Source of the DNA: DATBHW01 sp035307385
GTDB lineage: Bacteria > Chloroflexota > Ktedonobacteria > Ktedonobacterales > DATBGS01
NCBI GenBank assembly: GCA_035307385.1
Contig: DATGID010000136.1
Coordinates: forward strand, 259,704-323,703
Length of the DNA stretch: 64,000 bases
Direction of reading: 5' to 3'
Positions 1-7,772 of this stretch are shown in pieces. The notes under the pieces were generated by a model, which made no database searches, had not been told where the DNA came from, and saw only the letters and a program-made list of their open reading frames with translations. The position numbers and the translations under genes were made by a program. The number at the start of each line of letters is the position of its first letter. Position 1 is the first letter of the stretch.

Positions 1-241
1 AGGTCGTGGTCTCGAACCCAAACCAGTTTACCCCAGTCAGATGCACCACATCTCCGGCAGCGTCAACCAACTGACCCTTGTTTGTATGCAAGTAGCCCTG
101 GATCATCCCAGGAACTTTCGCCGGTTTTGAATTCTGATCCTGTTGAACTGACGTCGTGCTGGAGGGACTGCCACACCCTGCTACAACGCTCCCCAGGAGC
201 AATAAGAGAATTGGTACACCGACAATGCGGGATCGAGGCAT
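1..241 (-). CDS. GH5 cellulase-like secreted lipoprotein, N-terminal part
   Basis: Only the first 80 codons are present; the gene runs off the left edge. The start is ATG at 239-241, preceded by a purine-rich GAGAGGGG. The N-terminus is a lipoprotein signal peptide: basic MPRSR, a leucine-rich core, then lipobox VVAGC with Cys at residue 23. A Ser/Thr/Gln-rich linker follows. Residues about 50-80 read GYLHTNKGQLVDAAGDVVHL then TGVNWFGFE. This is the typical opening of family-5 endoglucanase catalytic domains, where the first strand leads into GVNW.GFE. It probably hydrolyses beta-glucans outside the cell. The catalytic glutamates lie outside the window, so the family call rests on the N-terminal signature only. 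Confidence 0.7.
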   Translation of the reverse strand, partial: MPRSRIVGVPILLLLLGSVVAGCGSPSSTTSVQQDQNSKPAKVPGMIQGYLHTNKGQLVDAAGDVVHLTGVNWFGFETTT

Positions 242-309
242 TAACCCCTCTCTCTCTAGTGGAATATCAGGTTTTGTCCTAAGCGAGTACCCTGATCGGC
301 GCAAGCCAC

Positions 310-337
310 AGTATATGCCTGAGACTGGCTAAGTCAA
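310..337 (-). promoter_or_regulatory. sigma-70-type promoter for the GH5 lipoprotein gene
   Basis: On the minus strand TTGACT (332-337) is followed after 16 bases by TATACT (310-315). Both boxes are near consensus. The -10 box lies about 70 bases upstream of the GH5 ATG. It is the only obvious promoter between the upstream terminator and the gene. Confidence 0.5.
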
Positions 338-396
338 GTATTGGAAAAACCTTCTATTCGTGTTAGTCTTTTGACGAGAGGGGGCAGCAGGAAGAC

Positions 397-438
397 AAAA
401 AAGTAGCCCTCCAGGCGCTGCCTGAAGGGCTACTTTTC
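397..438 (-). terminator. intrinsic terminator of the upstream Crp/Fnr gene
   Basis: A long stem pairs the arms AAAAGTAGCCCT...CAGGC and GCCTG...AGGGCTACTTTT, with one C/A mismatch and a GCT loop. Read leftward, the stem ends in a run of six T. It lies about 60 bases past the stop at 499 and separates that gene from the GH5 gene. Confidence 0.85.
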
Positions 439-498
439 GCGTTCCTTGCTATTTTCCAGGTGGGAAGGAAAAGCGAGGGCTATCTGTTGTTAACGCCG

Positions 499-1590
499 CT
501 AGCTCGCTGCGAGCCGACTCAGTTGACGTGAACCAACCAGATCGTATTCTTTCAACAGCCGTTGCAGACCGGCCACATCGCGCAGGTGAATGCGCCCACG
601 GTGCAGCTCTACCAGGCCCGCCCCGCGAAACTCGTTGAGCATCTTCGTCACCGTCTCGCGCAGCAAGCCGGTCACTTCGCCCAGTTCCTGATGCGTCATC
701 GTAATCGTGTGGTCGCCCCCGGACTGATGCAGCCGCAGCAGGGCAGCCGCCAGACGCGCCGGAGCGCTCTGATAGGCGAGTTCTTCCAGACGCGAGGCGT
801 CAAGATTCATGCGGCGGCTCAATTCGCTAATCAAGCGCAGCCCCACCACGGGCCAATCGCGGATAATCTGCTCCAAATGGGCGCGGCTGAGGATGCCAAC
901 CACCACATCTTCCACCGCTTCGGCTGAGGCATGATGAATCGCCTCGCCCAACAGCGGCACCTCGCCAAAGAACGTCCCGGCATGAATCGTCGCCAGTTCC
1001 AGGCGCTTGCCGTTGGAGGTCATACGGTAGACCTGCACACTCCCCTGCCGCAGCAAGAACAGCCCGGGCGTTGGCTCATCTTGCAGATAGATAAGCTGGC
1101 CCTTGGCATACTTGCGCTGCGACATGCGCTGGTAGATCGAAGCGATGGCCTCTTCCTTCAGATCGGCAAACAAATCCATCGTCATCAGCGAAGGCGTATT
1201 GGATGGAGCTATAGCAGCTTTGGCTGCGGAAGATGCCGCGCGCTGCGGGGAACCATCGCTGTCCTGGTGCGCCTTCGCCTGCCAGCGCAGATGTTTAAAG
1301 AATCCCTCCCAGGAGGACCGTTCCATCGAAATCACCTGGCTATCAAGCAAACACGTAGGCGGGTCTTGCAGCGGAGCCGCGTGCCGTTCCGTTGGCTCAT
1401 CCAGCTTGATGAGCGCCACATCAAGCCCAGGAATTGCTTTTGCCTGCTCGGCAAGCTGCTCTGACTCTTGATAATCAGGGTTCTGGCTATTGATATATAT
1501 TTCAAGACGCATCAGTCCAACGTTCCCCATTTCTAGGAGAGCAGAAGCGATAATTCCGGCATCTTCTACCATAGCATACTCGTTCGCCAC
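499..1590 (-). CDS. Crp/Fnr-family regulator with thioredoxin-like N-terminal domain
   Basis: 363 residues from the furthest start. Residues about 27-105 (MRLEIYINSQNPDYQESEQL onward, with the element PTCLLDSQVIS) resemble a thioredoxin-like fold without a CxxC pair. A variable linker leads to a cyclic-nucleotide-binding beta barrel (about 140-260) containing GTFFGEVPLLGEA. The C-terminal Crp helix-turn-helix is at about 290-340, recognition part LLRETVTKMLNEF. No Fnr-type cysteine cluster is seen, so the ligand is unknown. The distal start at 1590 is a GTG; ATG at 1572 or at 1512 is equally possible, and the paralogue next door begins at the position equivalent to 1512. The paralogue lies 41 bases upstream in the same orientation, and a terminator follows. 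Confidence 0.85.
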   Translation of the reverse strand: MANEYAMVEDAGIIASALLEMGNVGLMRLEIYINSQNPDYQESEQLAEQAKAIPGLDVALIKLDEPTERHAAPLQDPPTCLLDSQVISMERSSWEGFFKHLRWQAKAHQDSDGSPQRAASSAAKAAIAPSNTPSLMTMDLFADLKEEAIASIYQRMSQRKYAKGQLIYLQDEPTPGLFLLRQGSVQVYRMTSNGKRLELATIHAGTFFGEVPLLGEAIHHASAEAVEDVVVGILSRAHLEQIIRDWPVVGLRLISELSRRMNLDASRLEELAYQSAPARLAAALLRLHQSGGDHTITMTHQELGEVTGLLRETVTKMLNEFRGAGLVELHRGRIHLRDVAGLQRLLKEYDLVGSRQLSRLAAS

Positions 1591-1631
1591 CTTCTGTAGT
1601 GGGAACTACAAAATCGTGCTGACTCCCAACC

Positions 1632-2588
1632 TCAGCCCTGAAGGATACCCTCGGCATTCAGCGGCTCCAGCAGCGTGCGCAGCCCGCGCACATCGCGCAA
1701 GCGCACCTGGCCCCGGTGCAGTTCCACCAGCCCTTCCTCTTGAAAAGCATCCAGCGTCTTAGTCACCGTTTCGCGCAGCAAGCCGCTGCGCTCGGCCAGT
1801 TCTTGATGCGTAATGGGTAACAGCGTCGCCCGTTCCTCCCGGCTCACATGCAAGAGTTCCGCCGCCAGCCGCGTCGAAACATCCGCGTAGGCCAGCGTCA
1901 CCAGCCGCCAGTTACTCAACTGCAAGCGCCGACCAAGCTCCTTCGCCAGATACAGCGCAAAATTCGGCTCCTCGCGAATCAGCCGCTCCACTTCAGCGCG
2001 GTCAATAGCAATCACCTGGGCCGCTTCGACCACTTCAGCGGTGGCGTAACGGACGCCACCGGCCAACACACATGCCTCCCCAAAAATCATGCCAGGCCGC
2101 ATGACCCCTAGCTTCAAACGCTTCCCATGGCGCGTCAGATGATACAGTTCCACCCGGCCCTGCCGCAGCAGATACATCGCGTCTGCCGCCTCGCCCTGCA
2201 AGAAGATGCGCGCCCCCTTGGCATACGGTTTCAGACGCACCTCAGCGCTGAGCGCGGCTAATTCCTCCTGCCCAAGACTGCGAAAGACATCGCGCAGCGC
2301 GTCGATGGGCGTCTCCCGTGCAGCGGCGCGATCAGTGGCGCGCGAGCTTTCCTGCACCGCTTGACGCAGGAAGGCCAGCAGCGTCTCTGGCGGCGGATGC
2401 CCGGCAGCCACCAGTTGCCCATCCAGCAGATAGATCGGCATGGCCCCGGCAAAGAAATCGCGCAGATCGCCAGACCCAACGGAACGCACTACCACCTGAA
2501 GCCCGGCAATCTGTTCGGCCTGCTTAATAAGATTCAGCGCCTCCTGCCGGTCAGGATACTGGTGAGGGAGGTAGACCTCTAAACGCAT
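1632..2588 (-). CDS. Crp/Fnr-family regulator, paralogue of the neighbouring gene
   Basis: 318 residues with the same three-part layout as its neighbour. Residues 1-80 are thioredoxin-like (MRLEVYLPHQYPDRQ..., with a cis-Pro-like segment MPIYLLDGQLVAAG). The cNMP-type barrel is at about 100-220 (MIFGEACVLAGG) and the Crp helix-turn-helix at about 245-300 (SGLLRETVTKTLDAFQEEGL). The ATG at 2586-2588 has a strong GAAGGAGGAA ribosome site, which makes this start firm and argues that the paralogue begins at the matching Met. Genes upstream are divergent, so the pair is probably co-transcribed from the 2589-2836 gap. The input signal is not evident; fusion of a thiol-redox-like fold to a Crp core suggests redox or thiol sensing, but no redox-active cysteine pair is visible. 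Confidence 0.87.
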   Translation of the reverse strand: MRLEVYLPHQYPDRQEALNLIKQAEQIAGLQVVVRSVGSGDLRDFFAGAMPIYLLDGQLVAAGHPPPETLLAFLRQAVQESSRATDRAAARETPIDALRDVFRSLGQEELAALSAEVRLKPYAKGARIFLQGEAADAMYLLRQGRVELYHLTRHGKRLKLGVMRPGMIFGEACVLAGGVRYATAEVVEAAQVIAIDRAEVERLIREEPNFALYLAKELGRRLQLSNWRLVTLAYADVSTRLAAELLHVSREERATLLPITHQELAERSGLLRETVTKTLDAFQEEGLVELHRGQVRLRDVRGLRTLLEPLNAEGILQG

Positions 2589-2836
2589 TGCGTTCCTCCT
2601 TCATGGGTCTTCAAAGGGCCTCTGAACAAACTTTCAGGCGCTATCCGTCATCCTATTTGTCTCCTAGAGATACCATCCAGGGCGCGCACAATCTGTGATG
2701 CGTATTACAAAGGCTCCAGGCAAGCGCCCGCCTCAGTAGCCGCACATACAGATCATTGGCGAGAGGTTGTGATACATCCTCTTATGGAGAGCATACGCAG
2801 CGTTTGGGAGACCCCAAACTTCCTGAGAAAGATGCC

Positions 2837-3394
2837 ATGGCACAGAACACAGAGCCGCTGCTGAATCCTCAGCAGCAGCAGACAGCAAAGCCGCGCGTGT
2901 TTCGCCCCCAACCAGAGCACCGCGCAGCATCCAACCTCAAAACGCGACTACGGCGCGCGTTTTATCACGGCTGGCGCATGCTGCCGCGACGGGTTCAGCG
3001 GCTGGCGGTGCGCATCGCCGCGCCCAAAGCGACGACGGGAGCCTGCGCCGTCATTCTGGATGAGCAGGGGCGCGTGCTGCTGGCGCATCATACCTATCGA
3101 GGGCGGGCCTGGGGTCTGCCTGGCGGATTTGTGCGCACCAGCGAGCAGCCCGCCGTCGGGCTGGCACGCGAACTGCGCGAGGAATTGGGCGCGCAGGCGC
3201 AGATAGGGCCGGTGCTTTCCGCGCAAACCAACGCGGCGGCGCATCAGCTTACCCTCTACTATCGCGCCACGCTGCTGGGCACGCCGCGCGAAGACGGCAT
3301 TGAGATTGACGGCTTTCGCTATGCCACGCCAGAGGAATTGCCCGCGCTGCTGGGCAACGAGGCCGACATCTGCCTGCGCTGCATGCAAGCATAG
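2837..3394 (+). CDS. Nudix hydrolase
   Basis: 185 residues from ATG 2837. A TTG at 2756 would extend the frame, but the added residues do not look like protein and have no ribosome site. The first 60 residues are Gln/Arg-rich with an amphipathic basic segment. The Nudix domain follows at about 65-185, with a complete 23-residue box at 97-119 (GGFVRTSEQPAVGLA then RELREELGA) matching G-x5-E-x7-REUxEExGU, so metal and pyrophosphate chemistry should be intact. It hydrolyses a nucleoside diphosphate linked to an unknown group. The gene is divergent from the Crp pair and about 75 bases before the Rieske gene. Confidence 0.88.
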   Translation: MAQNTEPLLNPQQQQTAKPRVFRPQPEHRAASNLKTRLRRAFYHGWRMLPRRVQRLAVRIAAPKATTGACAVILDEQGRVLLAHHTYRGRAWGLPGGFVRTSEQPAVGLARELREELGAQAQIGPVLSAQTNAAAHQLTLYYRATLLGTPREDGIEIDGFRYATPEELPALLGNEADICLRCMQA

Positions 3395-3468
3395 CATGCT
3401 CGCTTGCAAGAGGCGCGAACGGTAAGATACCATGCAAGAGGACATCGGCCCTGTTGTAAGGAGGAAAT

Positions 3469-4614
3469 ATGGGCGGCACACGGCCTCTCACCGCCAACCG
3501 TTCTCACCTGCACGCCTCGCTCGAAGCGGGCTATACCCTGCCTGGCGCGTGGTATACCGACCCGAAAGTCTTGAAGCGCGAGCAGAAGCGCATCTTTCGC
3601 CGCACCTGGCAATACGTCGGACTCATCGAGCAGATCACCCGGCCCGGCGATTTCTTCACCGCGCGCATCGACGACGTGCCCATCGTCATCCTGCGCGATG
3701 AAGCCGAAACGCTGCGTGCCTTCGTCAACGTCTGCCGTCATCGCGGCTCGCAGTTGATGCCTGATGGCTGCGGCAACCGCAAAACGCTGCAATGCCTTTA
3801 CCACGCCTGGACCTATAACCTCGATGGCTCGCTGCGTGCCGCCCCCGGCTCCAAAGACGAGCCAGGCTTTCAGCCCGACGAATTGGGGCTGCTACCCATC
3901 CAGATCGAAAGCTGGGGGCCGTTTCTCTTCGTCAACCTCGACCCGCAAGCGCCGCCGCTCTCAGCAGTGCTGGGCACGCTCCCCGAACTGGTGGCCGCCA
4001 CTGGTCTGCCGTTCGACGCCATCAAGCGCCGCGTCACGCGCACCTATGACATCAAGGCCAACTGGAAGGTCGTCGTTGATAATTACCTCGAATGCTACCA
4101 CTGCCCCATCGCGCACAAAGGCTTCACCAGCCTGATCGACCTGAACAACTACCAGGTAACCGAGTACGAATACTTCTCCGCCCAGGCTGCGCCCATCACC
4201 AAATCAGCCAAAGACGGCAAAGCCGTCTACGACATCAGCGAAGGCGTGCAGGCAGGCTTTTACGCTTACCTCTGGCCGAACTTCACCCTCAACATCTACC
4301 CAGGGCCGGGCAACGTCTCGCTCAACCTCTTCGTGCCGGTTGATACACATCGCACGCTTGCCATCTACGAATATTGCTTCGTGGACGCCGTGGGCGAAGA
4401 AGAAGAGCGCGACTTCGTGAAGTTCATCGACCAGGTACAGGAAGAAGATGTTGTGCTTTGCGAATCGGTGCAGCGCGGGCTGCGCTCCGGCTATTTCGAT
4501 CAAGGTAAGCTGATGCTCAACCGCGAAAATGGCCTGCGTCACTTCCAGAAACTCGTTCACCGTTTTCTTACCGACGATACCCACCCCAACGTTGCTGCCT
4601 TGCAGCGCAGCTAA
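3469..4614 (+). CDS. Rieske non-heme iron oxygenase, alpha subunit
   Basis: 381 residues; the ATG has a perfect TAAGGAGGAAAT ribosome site. The Rieske 2Fe-2S ligands are C89-R-H91 and C109-L-Y-H112. The catalytic domain shows DNYLECYHCPIAHKGF, supplying the His pair of the mononuclear iron site, and QEEDVVLCESVQRGL carries the likely Asp ligand. These signatures are closest to the choline monooxygenase / glycine-betaine demethylase branch of ring-hydroxylating oxygenases, so demethylation of a quaternary amine is as likely as aromatic attack. No ferredoxin or reductase partner is adjacent. The next gene, an LLM flavin oxidoreductase, starts 9 bases later and is likely co-translated. Confidence 0.88.
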   Translation: MGGTRPLTANRSHLHASLEAGYTLPGAWYTDPKVLKREQKRIFRRTWQYVGLIEQITRPGDFFTARIDDVPIVILRDEAETLRAFVNVCRHRGSQLMPDGCGNRKTLQCLYHAWTYNLDGSLRAAPGSKDEPGFQPDELGLLPIQIESWGPFLFVNLDPQAPPLSAVLGTLPELVAATGLPFDAIKRRVTRTYDIKANWKVVVDNYLECYHCPIAHKGFTSLIDLNNYQVTEYEYFSAQAAPITKSAKDGKAVYDISEGVQAGFYAYLWPNFTLNIYPGPGNVSLNLFVPVDTHRTLAIYEYCFVDAVGEEEERDFVKFIDQVQEEDVVLCESVQRGLRSGYFDQGKLMLNRENGLRHFQKLVHRFLTDDTHPNVAALQRS

Positions 4615-4623
4615 GGAGCATCC

Positions 4624-5499
4624 ATGCGCATTGGAGCCGTTTTCCCGCAAACTGAAATTGGCAGCGATCCCGTTGCCATCCGCGATTACGCCCAGGCCGT
4701 CGAAGCAATGGGCTATACGCACATCCTCGTCTATGATCATGTCGTGGGCGCGAGTACCGCGACCCGTCCCGACTGGCGCGGCCCCTATACGAGCGACACA
4801 ACCTTTCAGGAACCGTTCGTCCTCTTCGGCTATCTTGCCGGTCTCACCAGCCGCGTCGAACTCACCACCGGCGTCATCATCCTGCCTCAGCGCCAGACTT
4901 CGCTGGTTGCCAAACAGACGGCAGAGATCGATGTGCTTTCCGGCGGACGGCTGCGCCTGGGCGTGGGCATTGGCTGGAACCCTGTCGAATTCGAGGCGCT
5001 CAACGAAGACTTCCATAATCGCGGCGCGCGCATCGAAGAGCAGGTGGCCGTCCTGCGCGCCCTCTGGACCGAGCCGGTCGTCACATTCCAGGGACGCTGG
5101 CACCACATCGACGCGGCTGGCATCAAACCGCTGCCCGTCCAGCAGCCCATTCCCGTCTGGTTTGGCGGCAGCCCCACCGAACCCATCCTCCGGCGCATCG
5201 CGCGCCTGGCCGATGGCTGGATGCCCCAGATGCCCGACCCGCGCAAAGAGGACGTGCGCCAGGCGCTCGACCAACTGCGCGCCTATACCCGCGAAGCGGG
5301 GCGCTCAGCCGAAGCGATGGGCATCGAAGCGCGGCTGCCCATCGGCCAGGTTTCCAGGGATTTGTGGGCAACCTATGCCGACACCTGGCGCAGCCTGGGC
5401 GCAACGCATCTGGGCTTCAACACCATGGGCGCGGGCCTGACCTCGCCCCAGGCGCATATCGACGCGCTGGCCCAGGTGAAAGCCGCGCTGGGATTCTAG
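4624..5499 (+). CDS. LLM-class (probably F420-dependent) oxidoreductase
   Basis: 291 residues, full length for the bacterial luciferase-like TIM barrel family. The ATG follows AAGGAGCATCC, 9 bases after the Rieske gene. Family marks include the N-terminal RIGAVFPQTEIGSDP, the barrel segment TGVIILPQRQTSLVAKQ, LRLGVGIGWNPVEFEALN and PVWFGGSPTEPILRRIARLADGW. This resembles the TIGR03619-type F420 subfamily. It reduces or oxidises an unknown substrate with F420 or FMN. Its position suggests a two-step pathway with the Rieske oxygenase. Confidence 0.85.
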   Translation: MRIGAVFPQTEIGSDPVAIRDYAQAVEAMGYTHILVYDHVVGASTATRPDWRGPYTSDTTFQEPFVLFGYLAGLTSRVELTTGVIILPQRQTSLVAKQTAEIDVLSGGRLRLGVGIGWNPVEFEALNEDFHNRGARIEEQVAVLRALWTEPVVTFQGRWHHIDAAGIKPLPVQQPIPVWFGGSPTEPILRRIARLADGWMPQMPDPRKEDVRQALDQLRAYTREAGRSAEAMGIEARLPIGQVSRDLWATYADTWRSLGATHLGFNTMGAGLTSPQAHIDALAQVKAALGF

Positions 5500-5509
5500 T
5501 CGCCAGCTA

Positions 5510-5974
5510 TTATCTGCTGGCCGCCGCTGAACCGGCAAGCGACTGCTCCAGCCGGTTCAGCATCTCGCCATAGATGCCGCGCAGCCCCATCGGCGCAAAG
5601 GTGCGCTCGAAGAAGCCGCCCATGCCGCCGCCGCCTTCCCAATGCGTCGACACCCTCACCCGGCTCTGCCTGGGCGTCGGCCCCTGGTCCACCGTCCAGG
5701 TCGTAAACAGCGACGAACCGGTATCATGCTCGCGCAGCATCCTGCCCGCTTCAGGCTCATCGATTTGCATGTGATAGGGCCGCTCGCGCCCGCCCGCGTG
5801 CAGGCGATAGCGAACCACTGTTCCCGCGCCCACGCCGCCGCTTTCAACGGCATAATCAAGGAAGTTGGAAGTCAAAATGCGCGGATGCTTCTCCCGATAA
5901 TCCGCCAGGAAGGCAAAAACCTCGGCTGGCGGGGCATCGATCACCCGTTCTGTCTCAACATGAATATGGCTCAT
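5510..5974 (-). CDS. SRPBCC-family (polyketide-cyclase-like) protein
   Basis: 154 residues from ATG 5972-5974, preceded by AGGAGAAAGGACAG. The frame stays open further upstream into simple-sequence DNA, but that part is not protein-like. The fold signature is the N-terminal strand VETERVIDAPPAEVFAFLAD and the C-terminal amphipathic helix GIYGEMLNRLEQSLAGS, typical of START/Bet v1-like hydrophobic-pocket proteins (SRPBCC). Such proteins bind lipids or small hydrophobic ligands; the substrate cannot be deduced. It is convergent with the LLM gene, 10 bases apart. Confidence 0.8.
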   Translation of the reverse strand: MSHIHVETERVIDAPPAEVFAFLADYREKHPRILTSNFLDYAVESGGVGAGTVVRYRLHAGGRERPYHMQIDEPEAGRMLREHDTGSSLFTTWTVDQGPTPRQSRVRVSTHWEGGGGMGGFFERTFAPMGLRGIYGEMLNRLEQSLAGSAAASR

Positions 5975-6089
5975 ACGGCTCTGTCCTTTCTCCTCTGGCA
6001 AGCGAAAACCGTCAATAGCTTTTATCACGCCAGGAAGAACATAGCCGCAAGAGCAATGCCTTGCCCATGAGAGCCAGGGGCACATTACC

Positions 6090-6393
6090 TTCTTTCTTCT
6101 TTCTTCGTAATTTGCTCTTGTACATTCAGCAGCAGAGAGAACGCTGCATTGCTCTCGTGGGAGAGACCATGATGATATCGTTCTCTTTGCTTCCATATCT
6201 ATCTCTATCTCTCTATATATATATTTGTATATATCTACGTATAGGGACATATCCCGAGAGAGCAAGAGAGAGCAAGAGAGAGAAGAGAGCGAGAGAGCAG
6301 CGCATCAGCCCTGCCACCCATGCGGGAGGCAAAAGGCGAGCGTGATTTTCTCTCCCAGGGTGTAGGGAACAATTACGAAGAAAGAAGAAAGAA
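6090..6393. repeat. 304-bp inverted-repeat element with GA/TC simple-sequence core
   Basis: A perfect 23-bp inverted repeat bounds this piece: the arm at 6090-6112 (TTCTTTC...CGTAATT) is exactly complementary to 6371-6393. Inside are a TC-rich tract with TATATA runs (about 6192-6235), a short palindrome GGGACATATCCC, and a GA-rich tract containing the decamer GAGAGAGCAA twice (about 6254-6300). GGGAGAG on the left matches CTCTCCC on the right, so the whole piece can fold on itself. It has no coding potential. It fills the gap between cas6 and the SRPBCC gene. It could be a MITE-like mobile repeat or a structured RNA; no clear target-site duplication is visible. Confidence 0.6.
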
Positions 6394-6411
6394 CTCTGTG
6401 AACTCTTGGGC

Positions 6412-7329
6412 CTATCCCTCCACGCGCCGGACACGGCCCATGCCCTGCGCCGTCTTGTGGCCCACCCCCGCGTAGAACGCAAAGTCCGCCAACAGGTGCG
6501 CCTGTCGCCGCAGTTCGTCGCCCACGCTGTCCATTGGCAGCCGATAGGTGCAGCGCCCCACAAACCCCAGCAGAGGCGTCTGGCGCAGGTGTATCCGCTG
6601 CGTATGCAAGGCATACTCCGACACGTACACCCGCTGCTCCAGATAGAGCGCGAGCGCCCCCGGGTCGATGGCCCCGGCCTGCTCGCGCGGGGCAAAGCGC
6701 AGCCAGCGCCGCGCCAGCCCGCCAAAGACACGCAGCGGCTCCGGCAGCACCATCGTCGAGCGTCCCCAGTTCTGATGTTCTCCCGTGAAAGCCGTCGGCG
6801 TGTCGAACTCCAGCGTCAGGTGACTCAGTTGGCTGCCCGGGCGCTTCTGGCTCCGCTGCACCAGCGCCGGGTAGCTTGTCCAGCCGCTCCACGACGCCTC
6901 GCCCGCGCCCGCCCGATCATCCACCACCAGTTCCAACAGATCGAACGGGATGCTGTTCAGCATCAGCGGCGGCACGGGTGCCTGCTCGCCCTCTGTCTCC
7001 CGGGTGAGCGCCCCGAAGAGTGTGCCATCCAGCAGCGCCAGACGCAGCCAGCACACCTGGCCTTGCTGCACGGCCACGCGCTGCCCGATCTCCTGGGCGC
7101 GCACCTGCTCCTCGCGGTCTGGCAACCAGAGGGCTGAACAGGTAAACGGGCGCTCCTGGTTTTCCTCGTGCAGCCGGGCCGCCAGCGCCGGGTCCATCTG
7201 GTGTACCCAGTCCAGCCAGGCTCCCTGCACCAGCGTCCCCCAGAACGCGGGCAGCAGACCCGCCGCCCGTGCCCGCACCTTCAGCAGCGCCGCGCAGAGC
7301 AGATCGTTCGTTGGAAGTGAAACGTTCAA
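6412..7329 (-). CDS. cas6: CRISPR-associated endoribonuclease Cas6
   Basis: 305 residues from a TTG start at 7327-7329. AGGAGGA sits 7 bases before it and overlaps the csx15 stop, so the two genes are translationally coupled. Family marks: N-terminal LVQGAWLDWVHQMDPALAAR followed by LHEENQERPFTCSAL (the LH..kPFt.S element of Cas6), a central LTLEFDTPTAF, and the C-terminal glycine-rich RNA-binding loop FYAGVGHKTAQGMGRVR. Cas6 cuts pre-crRNA within repeats. No CRISPR array, Cas10 or effector backbone gene is in this window, so it is an orphan here or works in trans on an array elsewhere. Confidence 0.88.
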   Translation of the reverse strand: MNVSLPTNDLLCAALLKVRARAAGLLPAFWGTLVQGAWLDWVHQMDPALAARLHEENQERPFTCSALWLPDREEQVRAQEIGQRVAVQQGQVCWLRLALLDGTLFGALTRETEGEQAPVPPLMLNSIPFDLLELVVDDRAGAGEASWSGWTSYPALVQRSQKRPGSQLSHLTLEFDTPTAFTGEHQNWGRSTMVLPEPLRVFGGLARRWLRFAPREQAGAIDPGALALYLEQRVYVSEYALHTQRIHLRQTPLLGFVGRCTYRLPMDSVGDELRRQAHLLADFAFYAGVGHKTAQGMGRVRRVEG

Positions 7330-7340
7330 AACCAGTCCTC

Positions 7341-7736
7341 CTATGGGGCCTGCCGCCGCGTGCGCGCCGCATCGCGCAGCGCCTGCAAGTTCTCCAGCGC
7401 CACCACCACAAAGACCGTTGTTGCCCCGCGCGTTTCGGGCCGCAGGTGCAGCACCGCCGGAAAATGGCCCAGACGCCCATGCAGTTCCGCCAGCAGCGCG
7501 CCCGCCGCCAGCGCCAGACTCGGCAGGTTCACGATGAGCGGCTTTGTCTGCCAATCCCCCGGCGACAGTCCTGCTGTATCGGCCAGCGCGGCAGTCTGCG
7601 GCGCGAGCGGCGCGTCGTGGTCAATCTGCACCGGCACGTTAATCACTCGCTCCACCGACTGCCCCGTCAGCCGCGCGATCTCCGCCTGCTGCTCCGGCGT
7701 CAGCGGATGGCTGAAGTTCAGCACCAGCAGCCCCAT
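7341..7736 (-). CDS. csx15: Csx15-family CRISPR-associated protein
   Basis: 131 residues. The opening MGLLVLNFSHPLTPEQQAEI, the middle VPVQIDHDAPL and the element LIVNLPSLALAAGALLAELH then GRLGHFPAVLHLRP match my memory of the Csx15 family, a small CARF-like Rossmann protein found with type III CRISPR loci. A role in binding or degrading cyclic oligoadenylate signals has been proposed for the family. I state this from memory and cannot verify it here. The ATG is preceded by GAGAGGAAACGACGC. It lies 37 bases after the SAVED gene and is coupled to cas6 downstream. Confidence 0.75.
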   Translation of the reverse strand: MGLLVLNFSHPLTPEQQAEIARLTGQSVERVINVPVQIDHDAPLAPQTAALADTAGLSPGDWQTKPLIVNLPSLALAAGALLAELHGRLGHFPAVLHLRPETRGATTVFVVVALENLQALRDAARTRRQAP

Positions 7737-7772
7737 GCGTCGTTTCCTCTCTTCTTCGCGTCGGCAGCGGTT

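Noticed and set aside
82..282. 66-codon plus-strand frame at the left edge
   Set aside because: It is the complement of the GH5 lipoprotein start, which has a signal peptide, lipobox and promoter; the plus frame has none.
6265..6300. N-terminal extension of the SRPBCC frame through 6265
   Set aside because: The extra residues come from simple-sequence DNA; ATG 5972-5974 has the SD and matches the family start.
6240..6330. CRISPR array next to cas6
   Set aside because: The GA-rich tract has short simple repeats but no regular repeat-spacer pattern, and the 23-bp arms are inverted and 258 bp apart.
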